Shown: piece after piece, positions 1 to 9,802 of the stretch
Numbering within the stretch: position 1 is the first letter of the stretch
Layout: every line of letters starts with the position of its first letter
Assembly: GCA_003210275.1 (NCBI GenBank)
Contig: QCVU01000003.1
Span: forward strand, 1-40,011
Reading direction: 5' to 3'
DNA: 40,011 nucleotides
DNA from: Prochlorococcus sp. AG-686-M10
Lineage (GTDB): Bacteria > Cyanobacteriota > Cyanobacteriia > PCC-6307 > Cyanobiaceae
Made by a program: the position numbers and the translations under genes
The notes under the pieces: generated by a model
What the model was told of the DNA's origin: nothing
Databases searched by the model: none
Seen by the model: the letters and a program-made list of their open reading frames with translations, nothing else

Positions 1-885
1 CAAATTCCAACAGCTTTAATTTGCCAAAAGATTAAAAGTAGTGGCATTACCGTGGCTTTAAGTGGGGATGGCGGAGATGAAGTATTCGGGGGTTATGTTA
101 GGCATTTTATGGTTCCAAATCTTTGGAGTAAAATGAGAATTATTCCATTTGAAATAAGGAAATTGCTGGGGGAATTGTTTTTAAAAAAACAATTTCTATT
201 TCTTAATAATTCTCTTTTTTTTAATTCTTATAATTTTGAGAATAAATTAATAAAGCTTGCCTCCCGATTAAGATTTGTTAGAAGTCAAGAGGAGCTCTTT
301 AAGTCTTTGATTATCGATAACTTTAATGCACAAATGTATACAAATAGTTGTTTAGATTCAATTATTAATTCACATAATAAAAAAGTTAATCTATTTCCTA
401 ATCTTTATGCTGAAAAGAATATTGATTTTTGCGAAAAGATGCTTATTTGGGATTCACTTGCCTACCTTACTGATGACATCCTAGTCAAAGTTGACAGGGC
501 CTCAATGTTTTACAGTTTAGAAACTAGAGCTCCATTTTTAGATCATAGAATGATTGAAATAGCGAGTAGAATCCCTAGTAATTTTAAGATAAAAAATAAT
601 TACGGGAAACATATACTAAGAGAATTGCTTTATAAGTATGTTCCTAAAAAATTGGTAGAGAGACCAAAGGCTGGATTTGCAGTTCCAATTAATGAGTGGT
701 TAAGAGGACCTTTGAAAATATGGGCTTATGATTTAATACATACTAAAGATCCTTATATTAATGAGATCTTTGTAAAAAAGATTTGGAGAAAGCATTTAGA
801 AGGTGACAATTCAAATTCAATCATTTTATGGAGGATTCTAATGTGGAAATATTGGTTATCTAGTAATTCTTCAAATAATCCATAA
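1..885 (+). CDS. asnB: Asparagine synthase (glutamine-hydrolysing), C-terminal synthetase domain, 5'-truncated by the window edge
   Basis: Frame is open from base 1 (QIPTALICQKIKSSGITVALSGDGGDEVFGGY...). SGDGGDEVFGGY PP-loop motif, plus D-I-L-V-K-V-D-R-A-S-M and E-T-R-A-P-F-L-D motifs typical of AsnB. The ORF track start at 52 is an internal GTG. Confidence 0.93.
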   Translation, partial: QIPTALICQKIKSSGITVALSGDGGDEVFGGYVRHFMVPNLWSKMRIIPFEIRKLLGELFLKKQFLFLNNSLFFNSYNFENKLIKLASRLRFVRSQEELFKSLIIDNFNAQMYTNSCLDSIINSHNKKVNLFPNLYAEKNIDFCEKMLIWDSLAYLTDDILVKVDRASMFYSLETRAPFLDHRMIEIASRIPSNFKIKNNYGKHILRELLYKYVPKKLVERPKAGFAVPINEWLRGPLKIWAYDLIHTKDPYINEIFVKKIWRKHLEGDNSNSIILWRILMWKYWLSSNSSNNP

Positions 886-887
886 AG

Positions 888-2081
888 ATGGACCCCTTCC
901 AACAATACACTGGATATACCCTTTTATGGATTTACTTAAGTAGTGTTCTGGTTTTCGTATTTGGTATTAAGCAAACAATATTCATATCAAAGCGTTTAGG
1001 TATTTCACAGAGGAAAGGGATCCTTCTTTATTTATGGCATACATTATTTTGCATTGTGCATTATCTATGGGTAATGCAAGTTGGTAATGATGTTCTTGGG
1101 ACATATGTTAATTCTCTAAATCTATCTTTTAATTGGGCGGGACAAGATCAATATATCACAAACATTTTTATCTTAAATTTTTACCGTATTTTTAGTTATT
1201 ATTTAAAATTTTCTCTCTTTACTACATTTCTAGTTATTAATATTTTAGGTAATAATGCAATCTTATTAATTGAATATTTTTACAGGAAATTAAGTATTAA
1301 TTTTACTCGAAATTTGAAATTTGTTTTGGGATTATTTATATGGCTTCCTACTCTTCATTTTTGGACGGCGTTGGGTAAAGATTCATTAGTAATTTTAGGA
1401 ATACTTTTAATAATATACTCTCTAGAAAATCTAAAAAAACGTTTTCTTTTTGCTATACCATCAATAATACTGATAACTATATTAAGAAATTACATAGCAA
1501 TAATGGTTGTTAGCTCTATTATTTTAAGTATTTTTTTAAACAGCAGGTCAATAAAGCAATCTTCTAAAATAGTTTTATTAATATTTGCCTTTAGCTCTTT
1601 ATTTATTGTCTTCCCGATAGTTAATTCATTTTTGTTTAATGGTAATTTCCAAAATATTAATTCAGTTCTAGAAGTAATTACATACAATGCAAGAGTTACA
1701 TCAATGGGCTCTTATTCTTTAGATCCTAATGCAAACTTTTTCTCAAGATTTTTTGCATATATTTTTAGACCTCTATTTTTTGATGTAAGAAATCCATTTG
1801 GACTTATTCTTTCCATTGACAATTTTATTTTGTTAATAATTTCTGTTTATTCAGTAATTAATTTCGTCAAATTAAAATGTTTAAGATTATCTTTTAAAAA
1901 GCAAATATCTACCTTTTGTGCCTCATTTTCTTTAAGTACAGCTTTCCTTTTATCACTATCTACCTCAAACTTGGGACTTGCTGCCAGACACAAATATATG
2001 TTTTTGCCAGTGGTTTTTATTCTTATCTTAAGGATTTTTAACAGTGCATTTATAAAAAATAAAGTAATAATGAAGGAATAG
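888..2081 (+). CDS. Polytopic membrane protein, EpsG/Wzy-like polysaccharide polymerase candidate
   Basis: 397 aa with many hydrophobic segments; LPTLHFWTALGKDSLVILGILL resembles EpsG/Wzy-type loops; located in a polysaccharide island. Confidence 0.6.
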   Translation: MDPFQQYTGYTLLWIYLSSVLVFVFGIKQTIFISKRLGISQRKGILLYLWHTLFCIVHYLWVMQVGNDVLGTYVNSLNLSFNWAGQDQYITNIFILNFYRIFSYYLKFSLFTTFLVINILGNNAILLIEYFYRKLSINFTRNLKFVLGLFIWLPTLHFWTALGKDSLVILGILLIIYSLENLKKRFLFAIPSIILITILRNYIAIMVVSSIILSIFLNSRSIKQSSKIVLLIFAFSSLFIVFPIVNSFLFNGNFQNINSVLEVITYNARVTSMGSYSLDPNANFFSRFFAYIFRPLFFDVRNPFGLILSIDNFILLIISVYSVINFVKLKCLRLSFKKQISTFCASFSLSTAFLLSLSTSNLGLAARHKYMFLPVVFILILRIFNSAFIKNKVIMKE

Positions 2082-2113
2082 AAATCTAAAATTAGATAAA
2101 GTAATTTTATTTA

Positions 2114-3508
2114 GTGAAAAAAATGTCATCAGAAAAAAAAGGAATTATACTCTACGAGCTTAATGAAGTACCAAGAGCATTAATAGAGAAATATATTCAA
2201 TTAAGACCTAAAAGTACTATTGCAGAAATCTTAAATAATTCAGATTTATTTGATACTTTTACTAATGATATTGGAGAGTTACACCCATGGACTACATGGC
2301 CAACAATTCACAGGGGTGTGAATAATAATTTGCACAATATTCAGTTTATAAACCAAGAACTAAAAATAAATGATCAATATCCACCTCTTTGGGATATTCT
2401 TCAAAAAAATCAAATTAGTGTTGGTGTTTATGGTTCTCTCCAATCTTACCCACCTATTAAATCTCAATTTGTAAAATTCTTTCTCCCTGATACGTTTTCT
2501 CCAGATTCGGAAGCTTTTCCAGATGAGTTAGAGGCATTTCAAAGATTTAATTTGGCTATCTGTAAAGACAATAAAGCAGTTGCTAACCCAATTAAACCAA
2601 TTTTATACTTGGATTTTTTAAATTTATTGGCTAAAAATTTAATATCGTTGAAGTCTTGTTTTAAGACTATTAATCACATAACTTCTGAGATTTATTCATC
2701 AAAATACAAATCCAGAAGATCTTTATTGCAGCCTGTTCTAAATTTTGATCTTTATATTAAGCAAGTAGTTAAATACCAACCTTTGTTTACTACTTACTTT
2801 ACTAATCATGTCGCTGGAATGATGCATAGATATTGGATTTATTTATTTAATGAAAAAAGTAATAAAGATGTATTTAAAAAAGATTCATTAATTAAGTCTA
2901 TGGATATTGCAGATAAACAATTAAAAAGACTTTTACAGGTTTCGAAAAGCCATAATTATAATATTATTGTTACGAGTAGTATGGGCCAAAAATCTAGAAA
3001 TGCAATATCTCCTGAATTAGATATATGTTTAAGTAGTTTATTAAAACTTTGCAAATCTATTTGTATTAACCCTATTAATTATTGCGAACTTCCTGCTATG
3101 CAGCCTGACATATGTATTAAGTGCTCAACTGAGGAATCTCTTAATGATCTAAGACTTAATATTAGAAAGATAAGGGATACAAAAAATAATGATATTCTTG
3201 TAGAAAGATATGAACCAATAGATTTAAATTTAAATATTTCAACAAAAATGACAAGTAATGTTTATCAAGATCAAAAAATAAGGGTAGATGGTAAAGAAAA
3301 AGAATTAGAGGATATTGGCTTTAGAATTATTAATAGAGATCCTGGAACCGCTTATCACTGTCCTGAAGGTATATTGTTTACATATGGGGATGAGGTGATT
3401 AATGACTTATTTAGAAATTTGAATGATCCTATTATAGATACTACAAAAGTTGCACCAATAATTCTCAAATATTTTGGTGTAAAGTTACCACCCTATATGA
3501 AATCATAA
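2114..3508 (+). CDS. Alkaline-phosphatase-superfamily (type I phosphodiesterase/nucleotide pyrophosphatase-like) protein with divergent active-site motifs; GTG start
   Basis: LYELNEVP...PWTTWPTIHRGV, FTNHVAGMMHRYW, VTSSMGQ, GTAYHCPEGILFTYG: order and spacing fit the superfamily, with substitutions at usual metal-ligand positions. Confidence 0.6.
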   Translation: MKKMSSEKKGIILYELNEVPRALIEKYIQLRPKSTIAEILNNSDLFDTFTNDIGELHPWTTWPTIHRGVNNNLHNIQFINQELKINDQYPPLWDILQKNQISVGVYGSLQSYPPIKSQFVKFFLPDTFSPDSEAFPDELEAFQRFNLAICKDNKAVANPIKPILYLDFLNLLAKNLISLKSCFKTINHITSEIYSSKYKSRRSLLQPVLNFDLYIKQVVKYQPLFTTYFTNHVAGMMHRYWIYLFNEKSNKDVFKKDSLIKSMDIADKQLKRLLQVSKSHNYNIIVTSSMGQKSRNAISPELDICLSSLLKLCKSICINPINYCELPAMQPDICIKCSTEESLNDLRLNIRKIRDTKNNDILVERYEPIDLNLNISTKMTSNVYQDQKIRVDGKEKELEDIGFRIINRDPGTAYHCPEGILFTYGDEVINDLFRNLNDPIIDTTKVAPIILKYFGVKLPPYMKS

Positions 3509-3545
3509 TGATTTAGAAATATTTATTTTTGATATGAATTAGTTT

Positions 3546-4607
3546 CTACTCAAAAATCTTATATAAGGTAAATATGTTTAAAGCAGGAGATAATGTTGCT
3601 TTAATTATGTCTGACGTTTTGGTGAATTTGTTAGGTGCAATTCTTACGATATCTCCATCTTCAAGCATAGGATTTTTAAAATTAGAACTTACTTTATTTA
3701 GCTTTGCATTATATTTTTTATATGTAATGCTACCATTTGGATTTGTTCTTACTAGTTCAATATTGTTGGTATCCGCTCTTATATTCGTTGGGCCCCCTGC
3801 ATAGTAAATAGCTTGGGCTAATTGTGTTCCATTTTTTATTAATATTTTACCTGGTTTTAAAACTTCTCCCACAACATGAACCTCTATTAATGTTTCAGTG
3901 AAGTTGGTTTTCGGAAGTTTAGCAATATTATCAAATTTTGATACTTTTATGACATCACCATCAAATAATATTGGATTTTGAGAATGGTTACCATTAAAAA
4001 CTAAATCGTATAGATCTAATTTGGCTTTTTTATACCCCCCCCCCTTTGATTCAGGAATTTTTCTTAATAATTCAATGTTTCTTATATTTGAATTTTTGGT
4101 TAAACCTCCTGATTCAAGCAAAGCATCCACGATCCTATGAAATTTCTTTTGTGAAGTTTTTACGTCTTTATTAATTATGCTATAAATCCCTGGAGACCTT
4201 ACTTCGCCTACAGTAGAAAACTGAACCGGCTTACCTTCTATCAAAGATAAATTAAATTCAGGATTTATTAATTCTTCTCCAAATTTACTTTTTAATAATT
4301 TATAGGACTCGCTAATTGAAAGTCCATTTAAATATATCTCACCGATTAGAGGTATGAAAGCTCTTCCCGTTTTCATTATTTCGAATTCTATATCTTCTTT
4401 TGTGAAGGTATTATTGCCAACAAAAACTACTTGAATAATATCTCCAGGACCTAAAATATAATTATCATCTTTAAGAGAAATATCACTATTTGAATTATTC
4501 AGATTTTTAATAAGATTATCTTTATCTTCTTTAGGAAATATTTCTGATGGGAAAATAGAAGAAGAACATATATATAAAATTAGAAAAAACTTTGCTAATA
4601 AATTCAT
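3546..4607 (-). CDS. wza: Polysaccharide export protein (Wza-like; Poly_export plus SLBB domains)
   Basis: N-terminal signal-like segment; YILGPGDIIQVVFVGN; GRAFIPLIGEIYLNGLSISE; VEVVGEVLKPG-like SLBB repeats (IEVHVVGEVLKPGKILIKNGTQLAQAIYYAGG). Confidence 0.9.
   Translation of the reverse strand: MNLLAKFFLILYICSSSIFPSEIFPKEDKDNLIKNLNNSNSDISLKDDNYILGPGDIIQVVFVGNNTFTKEDIEFEIMKTGRAFIPLIGEIYLNGLSISESYKLLKSKFGEELINPEFNLSLIEGKPVQFSTVGEVRSPGIYSIINKDVKTSQKKFHRIVDALLESGGLTKNSNIRNIELLRKIPESKGGGYKKAKLDLYDLVFNGNHSQNPILFDGDVIKVSKFDNIAKLPKTNFTETLIEVHVVGEVLKPGKILIKNGTQLAQAIYYAGGPTNIRADTNNIELVRTNPNGSITYKKYNAKLNKVSSNFKNPMLEDGDIVRIAPNKFTKTSDIIKATLSPALNIFTLYKIFE
4035..4044 (-). repeat. G10 homopolymer tract (C10 on + strand) inside the wza-like CDS
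   Basis: + strand reads tata-cccccccccc-tttg; on the coding strand tca aag ggg ggg ggg tat encodes SKGGGY. Confidence 0.9.
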
Positions 4608-4763
4608 GAAACTTAAATTTCATTCTCATATTCATGAATCATACCTTTTAAAGGTAATAACTACAATTATTTTTTGTTAAAAAGTCTTTGTTATAGTAAA
4701 ATATCCTTCAAAGATTAGTTAAAGTCACTTCTTGATTTATAATAAAAAAATATTAATTTCAAT

Positions 4764-7031
4764 ATGTCAGAGTCCCTAATAGAAGAAAAAGAGATTGATT
4801 TTAATAAGTTATGGGAAGCACTGATAAGAAGAAAAAAAATAGTAATTTTTTCTGCTACGTTAATCTTAACTTCTACATTAATATATACCTCTATTAAAAG
4901 AATAATTAGTCCTACTTATAGCGGTTCATTTGTCTTTCTGGTTAATGATCCATTAGAAAGTTCTTCTTCAAGTCAGAATCCAGCAATTGGGGAGGCTTTT
5001 CAATCAATTGGATATTTTGGCTCTTTCTTAAATAATAAAACTCAACAAGATATTCCAACTTTAATTGATTTATTGACAAGCCCCTCTTTCCTAAGGCCAT
5101 TTGCAGAAGAATACAATCTAAATACTTTTAAACTATCAAAAAATTTAAAATTAAGTCAAAAATATGAAGGTTACAGGCAATCTTCAAAGGGTTCCATCAA
5201 AGTTAAATATGAGTCTAGAAGTCCTGATAAGGTTCTCGAAACATTAGAAAATTTAAAAGCATATTATTTAGGTATTGCTTTAAAAGAGAAAAGTGAAAAA
5301 TTAACCGAAGGTATAAACTTTCTTGAGAAACAAGAACCGATTTTAGAAAAAAAAGCTATGGGTATTCAAAATGAATTGGCAGATTTTAGAGTGAAACATA
5401 ATTTAGTTAATCCTGTGCCTGAGAGCTTAGAACTAAAAGAGAGACTTACTGAATTAGAAATGATAATAGCCCAATCAAATATTGAGGCTTTAGAGTATTT
5501 GAACATTAAGAAGAAAATCGAGAAAGGTGAATTAAGTGTTGTAGGTTTCCGACAAGTAATACCAACAAGTATAAATCAAGCTAGTGGAGGAGTTGGATTA
5601 ACAGAATCAGATTCTGGTTTTTTAAAAGAATCACTTGAATTAGAAAATGAGCTATCAGCAGCGAGATTAACTTTCCGACCTGATTCAAAAAGAATTATTA
5701 ATTTAGAAAATAAATTAAAGTTGTTAAAACCTGAAATACAAAAAAAACAATTAGAAACTATAGATATGTCTATAAGCCTTAATAAAATAAAACTCTCAGT
5801 ACTAAATGAACAGAAAGAAATCCTAAACAAAAAATTTTTAAAGCAGGCAAATTTGATTGAGCCTTTCAACTTTATGATCAAAAAGCTTGAAGCAGTGCGA
5901 TTTGCCCAACTAGATTTGAAAACCACAAAGGAAAAGTACTTACTAGAAATAACACAAAAAAGAAATACTTGGAGGATTTTGCAGGATCCAAGAGTTAAGC
6001 CTCATCCTACAGAACCATCTTTTCTAAGAAATATTATTATTTCTTTACTTGCAGGATTATCTGTCGGGTCAATATTAGCTTTAATAAGGGATAATCTAGA
6101 TAATGTTTTTCACTCATCTGATGAATTAAAAGACTCTAATTTAACGATCTTAGGTAAAATTCCATTTGTAAATATATTTGATAATTTAAAAACTCCTGAA
6201 AATATAAGTAATTGGTACCTCAGGAATAATGTAAGCTCTGTCGAATCTAGTGATAATAATCAATCCTATTACTTTGATGCATTTAGAAATTTGTTTACTT
6301 CAATAAAATTTCTTGGATCTGAAAATCCATTACGGGTAATATCTTTGACAAGTAGTGAGAATAAAGAAGGAAAATCTTCAATATCTTTAATGCTATCAAA
6401 AACGTTATCTGAAGTTGGTCAAAATATACTTTTAATAGATTGTGATATGCGAAAACCTAATTTACATGAAAAACTTAATTTAGAAAATATAAAAGGACTT
6501 ACAAATATTCTTAGTGAGAAAGACGGGGTAAAAAATTGGCAAAAATATATTCAAGAAATACCTAACCATGGTTCTTGGAAATTAATTTCAAGTGGAACAA
6601 TACATCCTGATCCTACAAGAATTTTAAGTTCAAGAAAAATTCATGAATTTGTAAAGATGTTAAGAGATGATGAAACTTTTGATCTGATTATATTTGACAC
6701 CCCCCCAGTTGGAAGATTAACAGATGCATCTCTATTAGGTTCCATAACAGATGGGTTAATATTTGTAGTCTCTTTAGAGAAAGTTGATAAAAAGTTATTT
6801 TATGAATCTATTAATAGGTTAACTAATTTAGGAAATAAGATTTTAGGTCTTATTACAAATGATATTCAAAAACCAATCAATCAAAAATCAAAAGAAATAT
6901 TTAACTATAAGGAATCTTACGGAGGGAAAACTACATTTGCACAACAAGAATCAAATCAAAAAAATCAAAATGATAGTTTAGTAATTTTAAAAAAATATTG
7001 TAAATATTTCTTGAAATGGATTGATGAATAG
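4764..7031 (+). CDS. Chain-length determinant/bacterial tyrosine kinase (Wzc-like, Wzz domain plus BY-kinase)
   Basis: N-terminal TM plus Wzz-like domain, coiled coil, second TM; kinase motifs TSSENKEGKSS (Walker A), ILLIDCDMRKP (A'), LIIFDTPPVGRLTDA (Walker B). Confidence 0.9.
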   Translation: MSESLIEEKEIDFNKLWEALIRRKKIVIFSATLILTSTLIYTSIKRIISPTYSGSFVFLVNDPLESSSSSQNPAIGEAFQSIGYFGSFLNNKTQQDIPTLIDLLTSPSFLRPFAEEYNLNTFKLSKNLKLSQKYEGYRQSSKGSIKVKYESRSPDKVLETLENLKAYYLGIALKEKSEKLTEGINFLEKQEPILEKKAMGIQNELADFRVKHNLVNPVPESLELKERLTELEMIIAQSNIEALEYLNIKKKIEKGELSVVGFRQVIPTSINQASGGVGLTESDSGFLKESLELENELSAARLTFRPDSKRIINLENKLKLLKPEIQKKQLETIDMSISLNKIKLSVLNEQKEILNKKFLKQANLIEPFNFMIKKLEAVRFAQLDLKTTKEKYLLEITQKRNTWRILQDPRVKPHPTEPSFLRNIIISLLAGLSVGSILALIRDNLDNVFHSSDELKDSNLTILGKIPFVNIFDNLKTPENISNWYLRNNVSSVESSDNNQSYYFDAFRNLFTSIKFLGSENPLRVISLTSSENKEGKSSISLMLSKTLSEVGQNILLIDCDMRKPNLHEKLNLENIKGLTNILSEKDGVKNWQKYIQEIPNHGSWKLISSGTIHPDPTRILSSRKIHEFVKMLRDDETFDLIIFDTPPVGRLTDASLLGSITDGLIFVVSLEKVDKKLFYESINRLTNLGNKILGLITNDIQKPINQKSKEIFNYKESYGGKTTFAQQESNQKNQNDSLVILKKYCKYFLKWIDE

Positions 7032-7336
7032 ATTTGTAGATGTATTTAAAATTTCAAAAGTTTTTAAAACAAATATATTTTAAGTGAATTAAAAAAAAGA
7101 TTAAGTATTTAGAACTTATTAACCTGTTTAGGAGATACCTTCTTTAGGATGCATAGCTTTTTAAAAGACATAAATGCAAGGATTTTTTTTCTTAAGATAT
7201 ATAATGCAAGTAAAAAATGTAGTTATGAATTTTTACCAAAAAGAATTCTTTTATTAATGATTTAAAAGAATTAATTTAGAGTAAATTATTTTCTAGAGAA
7301 TTTTTTTTTAATTTTAAATTAGTAATTTTGAATAAA

Positions 7337-8398
7337 TTAATTTCTTTTATTTATTTTGTTCAACCAATTAATATTTTCTAAATACCAGTTAAGTGTGCTT
7401 AATAATCCGTCTTCAAATTTGATTTTAGGAATCCAATTAAGGTGCTTCTTTATTTTTGTAGAGTCAATTGAATATCTTAAATCGTGTCCAGGTCTATCCT
7501 TTATAAATTTGATAAGTTTACTATGTGAATTTTTGGAGGGAATTTTTTCATCTAGATAATGGCATATTAAATTCACAACTTCAATATTTTTTTTTTCACA
7601 AAGTCCTCCAATACAATATGATTCTCCAATATTCCCCTTATTAAGAACACTTAATAAAGCATTAATGTGATCTTCAACATGCAACCAATCTCTTACATTT
7701 TGACCATCCCCATAAATTGGGATGGTTTCACCTCTAAATGCTTTAAAAATTGTAAGAGGGATTAGTTTTTCAGGAAATTGCCAAGGCCCATAATTGTTAC
7801 TACAATTTGTAATTAGCGTTGGAAAATTATAAGTTTTATTCCAAGCTTTAACCAAGTGATCACTAGATGCTTTACTTGCAGAATATGGGCTGTTAGGAGA
7901 ATATGGTGTATTTTCATTGAATTTACCGTTATAGCTTAAAGAACCAAAAACCTCATCTGTACTAACATGTAAAAATTTAAAGTTTTGTTTTTTTAATCTT
8001 GATAAGTTCTCCCAATACCTCAAAGAGGCCTCTAATAAATTGTATGTTCCTAAAATATTGCTTTGTATAAAACTTGAAGGATTATCAATAGACTTGTCAA
8101 CATGACTTTCTGCTGCAAAATGAACGATAATGTCTGGCTTTATTTTATTAATAATATTATTGGTTTTTGATTTGTTTGATAAATCACATTTATAAAATTT
8201 ATAGCGTTTTTTTATATCTGAATTCTTATTTACAATTTCATTAATACTTTCCAAATCACTAGCATAATTTAGTTTATCTAAATTAAAAACATTTGATTTT
8301 GAGTTTTTTAAAAGTCTTCTAATTAGATACCCGCCAATGAAACCTGCCCCACCGGTGACTAAAACTTTCTTATTATCAATGAAACTAATACTATCCAT
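7337..8398 (-). CDS. rfbB: dTDP-glucose 4,6-dehydratase
   Basis: VTGGAGFIGGYLIRRLL; HFAAESHVDKSIDNPSSFIQSNILGTYNLLE; STDEVFGSL; YSASKASSDHLVKAW; NCSNNYGPWQFPEKLIPL. Confidence 0.95.
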   Translation of the reverse strand: MDSISFIDNKKVLVTGGAGFIGGYLIRRLLKNSKSNVFNLDKLNYASDLESINEIVNKNSDIKKRYKFYKCDLSNKSKTNNIINKIKPDIIVHFAAESHVDKSIDNPSSFIQSNILGTYNLLEASLRYWENLSRLKKQNFKFLHVSTDEVFGSLSYNGKFNENTPYSPNSPYSASKASSDHLVKAWNKTYNFPTLITNCSNNYGPWQFPEKLIPLTIFKAFRGETIPIYGDGQNVRDWLHVEDHINALLSVLNKGNIGESYCIGGLCEKKNIEVVNLICHYLDEKIPSKNSHSKLIKFIKDRPGHDLRYSIDSTKIKKHLNWIPKIKFEDGLLSTLNWYLENINWLNKINKRN

Positions 8399-8434
8399 TT
8401 TGAATTAATTTTAAAAGGTTTATCATTGATATTT

Positions 8435-9802
8435 TTATGGTCTTATTACATTAAGATCTCTGGAAACAATGCCCTTTAAATCAAATATAAAATATTTTTC
8501 CTTAAGTAAGTTTTCCCAGTCTTGAAATTCCATGTTTTTAAATTGATCATGCCCTACAGCTACTATTACTGCAGAATATCTTTTATTATTTATGAAATTT
8601 TTATTTACTTTTACATCGTATAAATTAGTAGCTTCTTCTGGATCTACATATGGGTCGACAACATCGATTTTAAAGCCGAATTCAATTGCTTTTTTAATGA
8701 TCGATAAGACACCCGTATTTCTTATGTCAGGGCAATTCTCTTTGAATGTAAGTCCTAATATTAATAAATCTTGACCGTTTATATCTAGTGAATTCTTTAA
8801 CATATTTAATACCAATTTTTCAACAATTTTTTCGCCCATTGAGTCATTTATTCTTCTGCCAGATAAAAGAACTTCTGGATAGTAACCAATTATCTGAGAT
8901 TTGTATGTAAGATAATACGGGTCAACTCCTATGCAATGGCCTCCAACTATTCCTGGATGAAATTTCAGGAAATTCCATTTCGTGCTTGCAGCTTTTAAAA
9001 CATCGAGAGTATCGATATTCATTTTAGAGAATATTAATGAGAATTCATTTACTAAAGCTATATTAAGATCTCTTTGTGTATTCTCAATAACCTTAGCCGC
9101 TTCAGCAATTTTAATGGAATCAGTTCTAAAAGTCCCCGCTTTAACTATTGAGCTATAAAGTTTATCAATCCACTTCGAGGTGATTTCGCTATTACCACTT
9201 GTTAGTTTTACTATATTAGTAAGTCTTAATTCAGTATCTCCAGGATTTATTCTTTCGGGGCTATAACCATAATTAAAATCTATAGAGGCTTTTAAGCCCG
9301 ACGCGTCTTCAATTTCTGGGATACATATCTCTTCTGTAGCACCAGGATATACAGTACTTTCATAAATTACAAATGGAATAGGAGCTAGTTTTCTTTTCTC
9401 TTTTCTAATTCTTAAAACTTTTCCCATCATTTTACTTGCACTTTTTAGATGTCCTAGATAAGGTATTTTGGATTCATCAATGGGAGTAGGGACTGTTACA
9501 ATAAAAACATCTGCACAATTAAGTGATTTGAAGTCATTTGTGAAAAGAATATTTTCTAAATTTTTCAATTCCTCTTCTTTAACTTCCTGAGTTTTGTCAA
9601 AATTATGTTTTAAATCTTCTATTCTTTTTTTATTAATATCAAATCCAATAACGTTTCTAGATAATTTAATTTTACTTTTTAAACAATAATTAGTTCTGCT
9701 AAATTCTATGGCTAAAGGTAAACCTACATAACCAAGACCTACTATTGCAATAGTACAATTCTCAAATGATGGATAATTCATTTTTGATTTATTTCTATCC
9801 AT
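8435..9802 (-). CDS. Nucleotide-sugar dehydrogenase, UDP-HexNAc 6-dehydrogenase-like (TviB/WbpA family)
   Basis: IAIVGLGYVGLPLAIEFSR; VTVPTPIDESKIPYL; NEFSLIFSKMNIDTLDVLKAA; GHCIGVDPYYLTYKSQ. The ORF-track GTG at 9838 overlaps the upstream gene; the ATG at 9802 (MDRNKSKMNYPSF) is the likelier start. Confidence 0.9.
   Translation of the reverse strand: MDRNKSKMNYPSFENCTIAIVGLGYVGLPLAIEFSRTNYCLKSKIKLSRNVIGFDINKKRIEDLKHNFDKTQEVKEEELKNLENILFTNDFKSLNCADVFIVTVPTPIDESKIPYLGHLKSASKMMGKVLRIRKEKRKLAPIPFVIYESTVYPGATEEICIPEIEDASGLKASIDFNYGYSPERINPGDTELRLTNIVKLTSGNSEITSKWIDKLYSSIVKAGTFRTDSIKIAEAAKVIENTQRDLNIALVNEFSLIFSKMNIDTLDVLKAASTKWNFLKFHPGIVGGHCIGVDPYYLTYKSQIIGYYPEVLLSGRRINDSMGEKIVEKLVLNMLKNSLDINGQDLLILGLTFKENCPDIRNTGVLSIIKKAIEFGFKIDVVDPYVDPEEATNLYDVKVNKNFINNKRYSAVIVAVGHDQFKNMEFQDWENLLKEKYFIFDLKGIVSRDLNVIRP

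Noticed and set aside
1490-1687. 65-aa minus-strand ORF
   Set aside because: Antisense to the coding frame of the 888-2081 membrane protein; no recognisable motif.
3574-3804. 76-aa plus-strand ORF
   Set aside because: Lies antisense within the wza-like gene; hydrophobic composition is explained by the AT-rich complementary strand.
5576-5926. 116-aa minus-strand ORF
   Set aside because: Fully antisense to the coiled-coil region of the wzc-like CDS; Ser/Phe-rich shadow frame.
7032-7336. Possible non-coding RNA in the 300-bp gap between the wzc-like gene and rfbB
   Set aside because: Only AT-rich sequence and T tracts are visible; no stable inverted repeat or conserved motif identified by eye.
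7587-7596. T10 run (A10 on the coding strand) in rfbB as a phase-variation tract
   Set aside because: Encodes KK/N in a very AT-rich gene where A/T runs of this length are expected; several similar runs occur (e.g. near 7291 and 27827), so it is not distinctive without polymorphism data.
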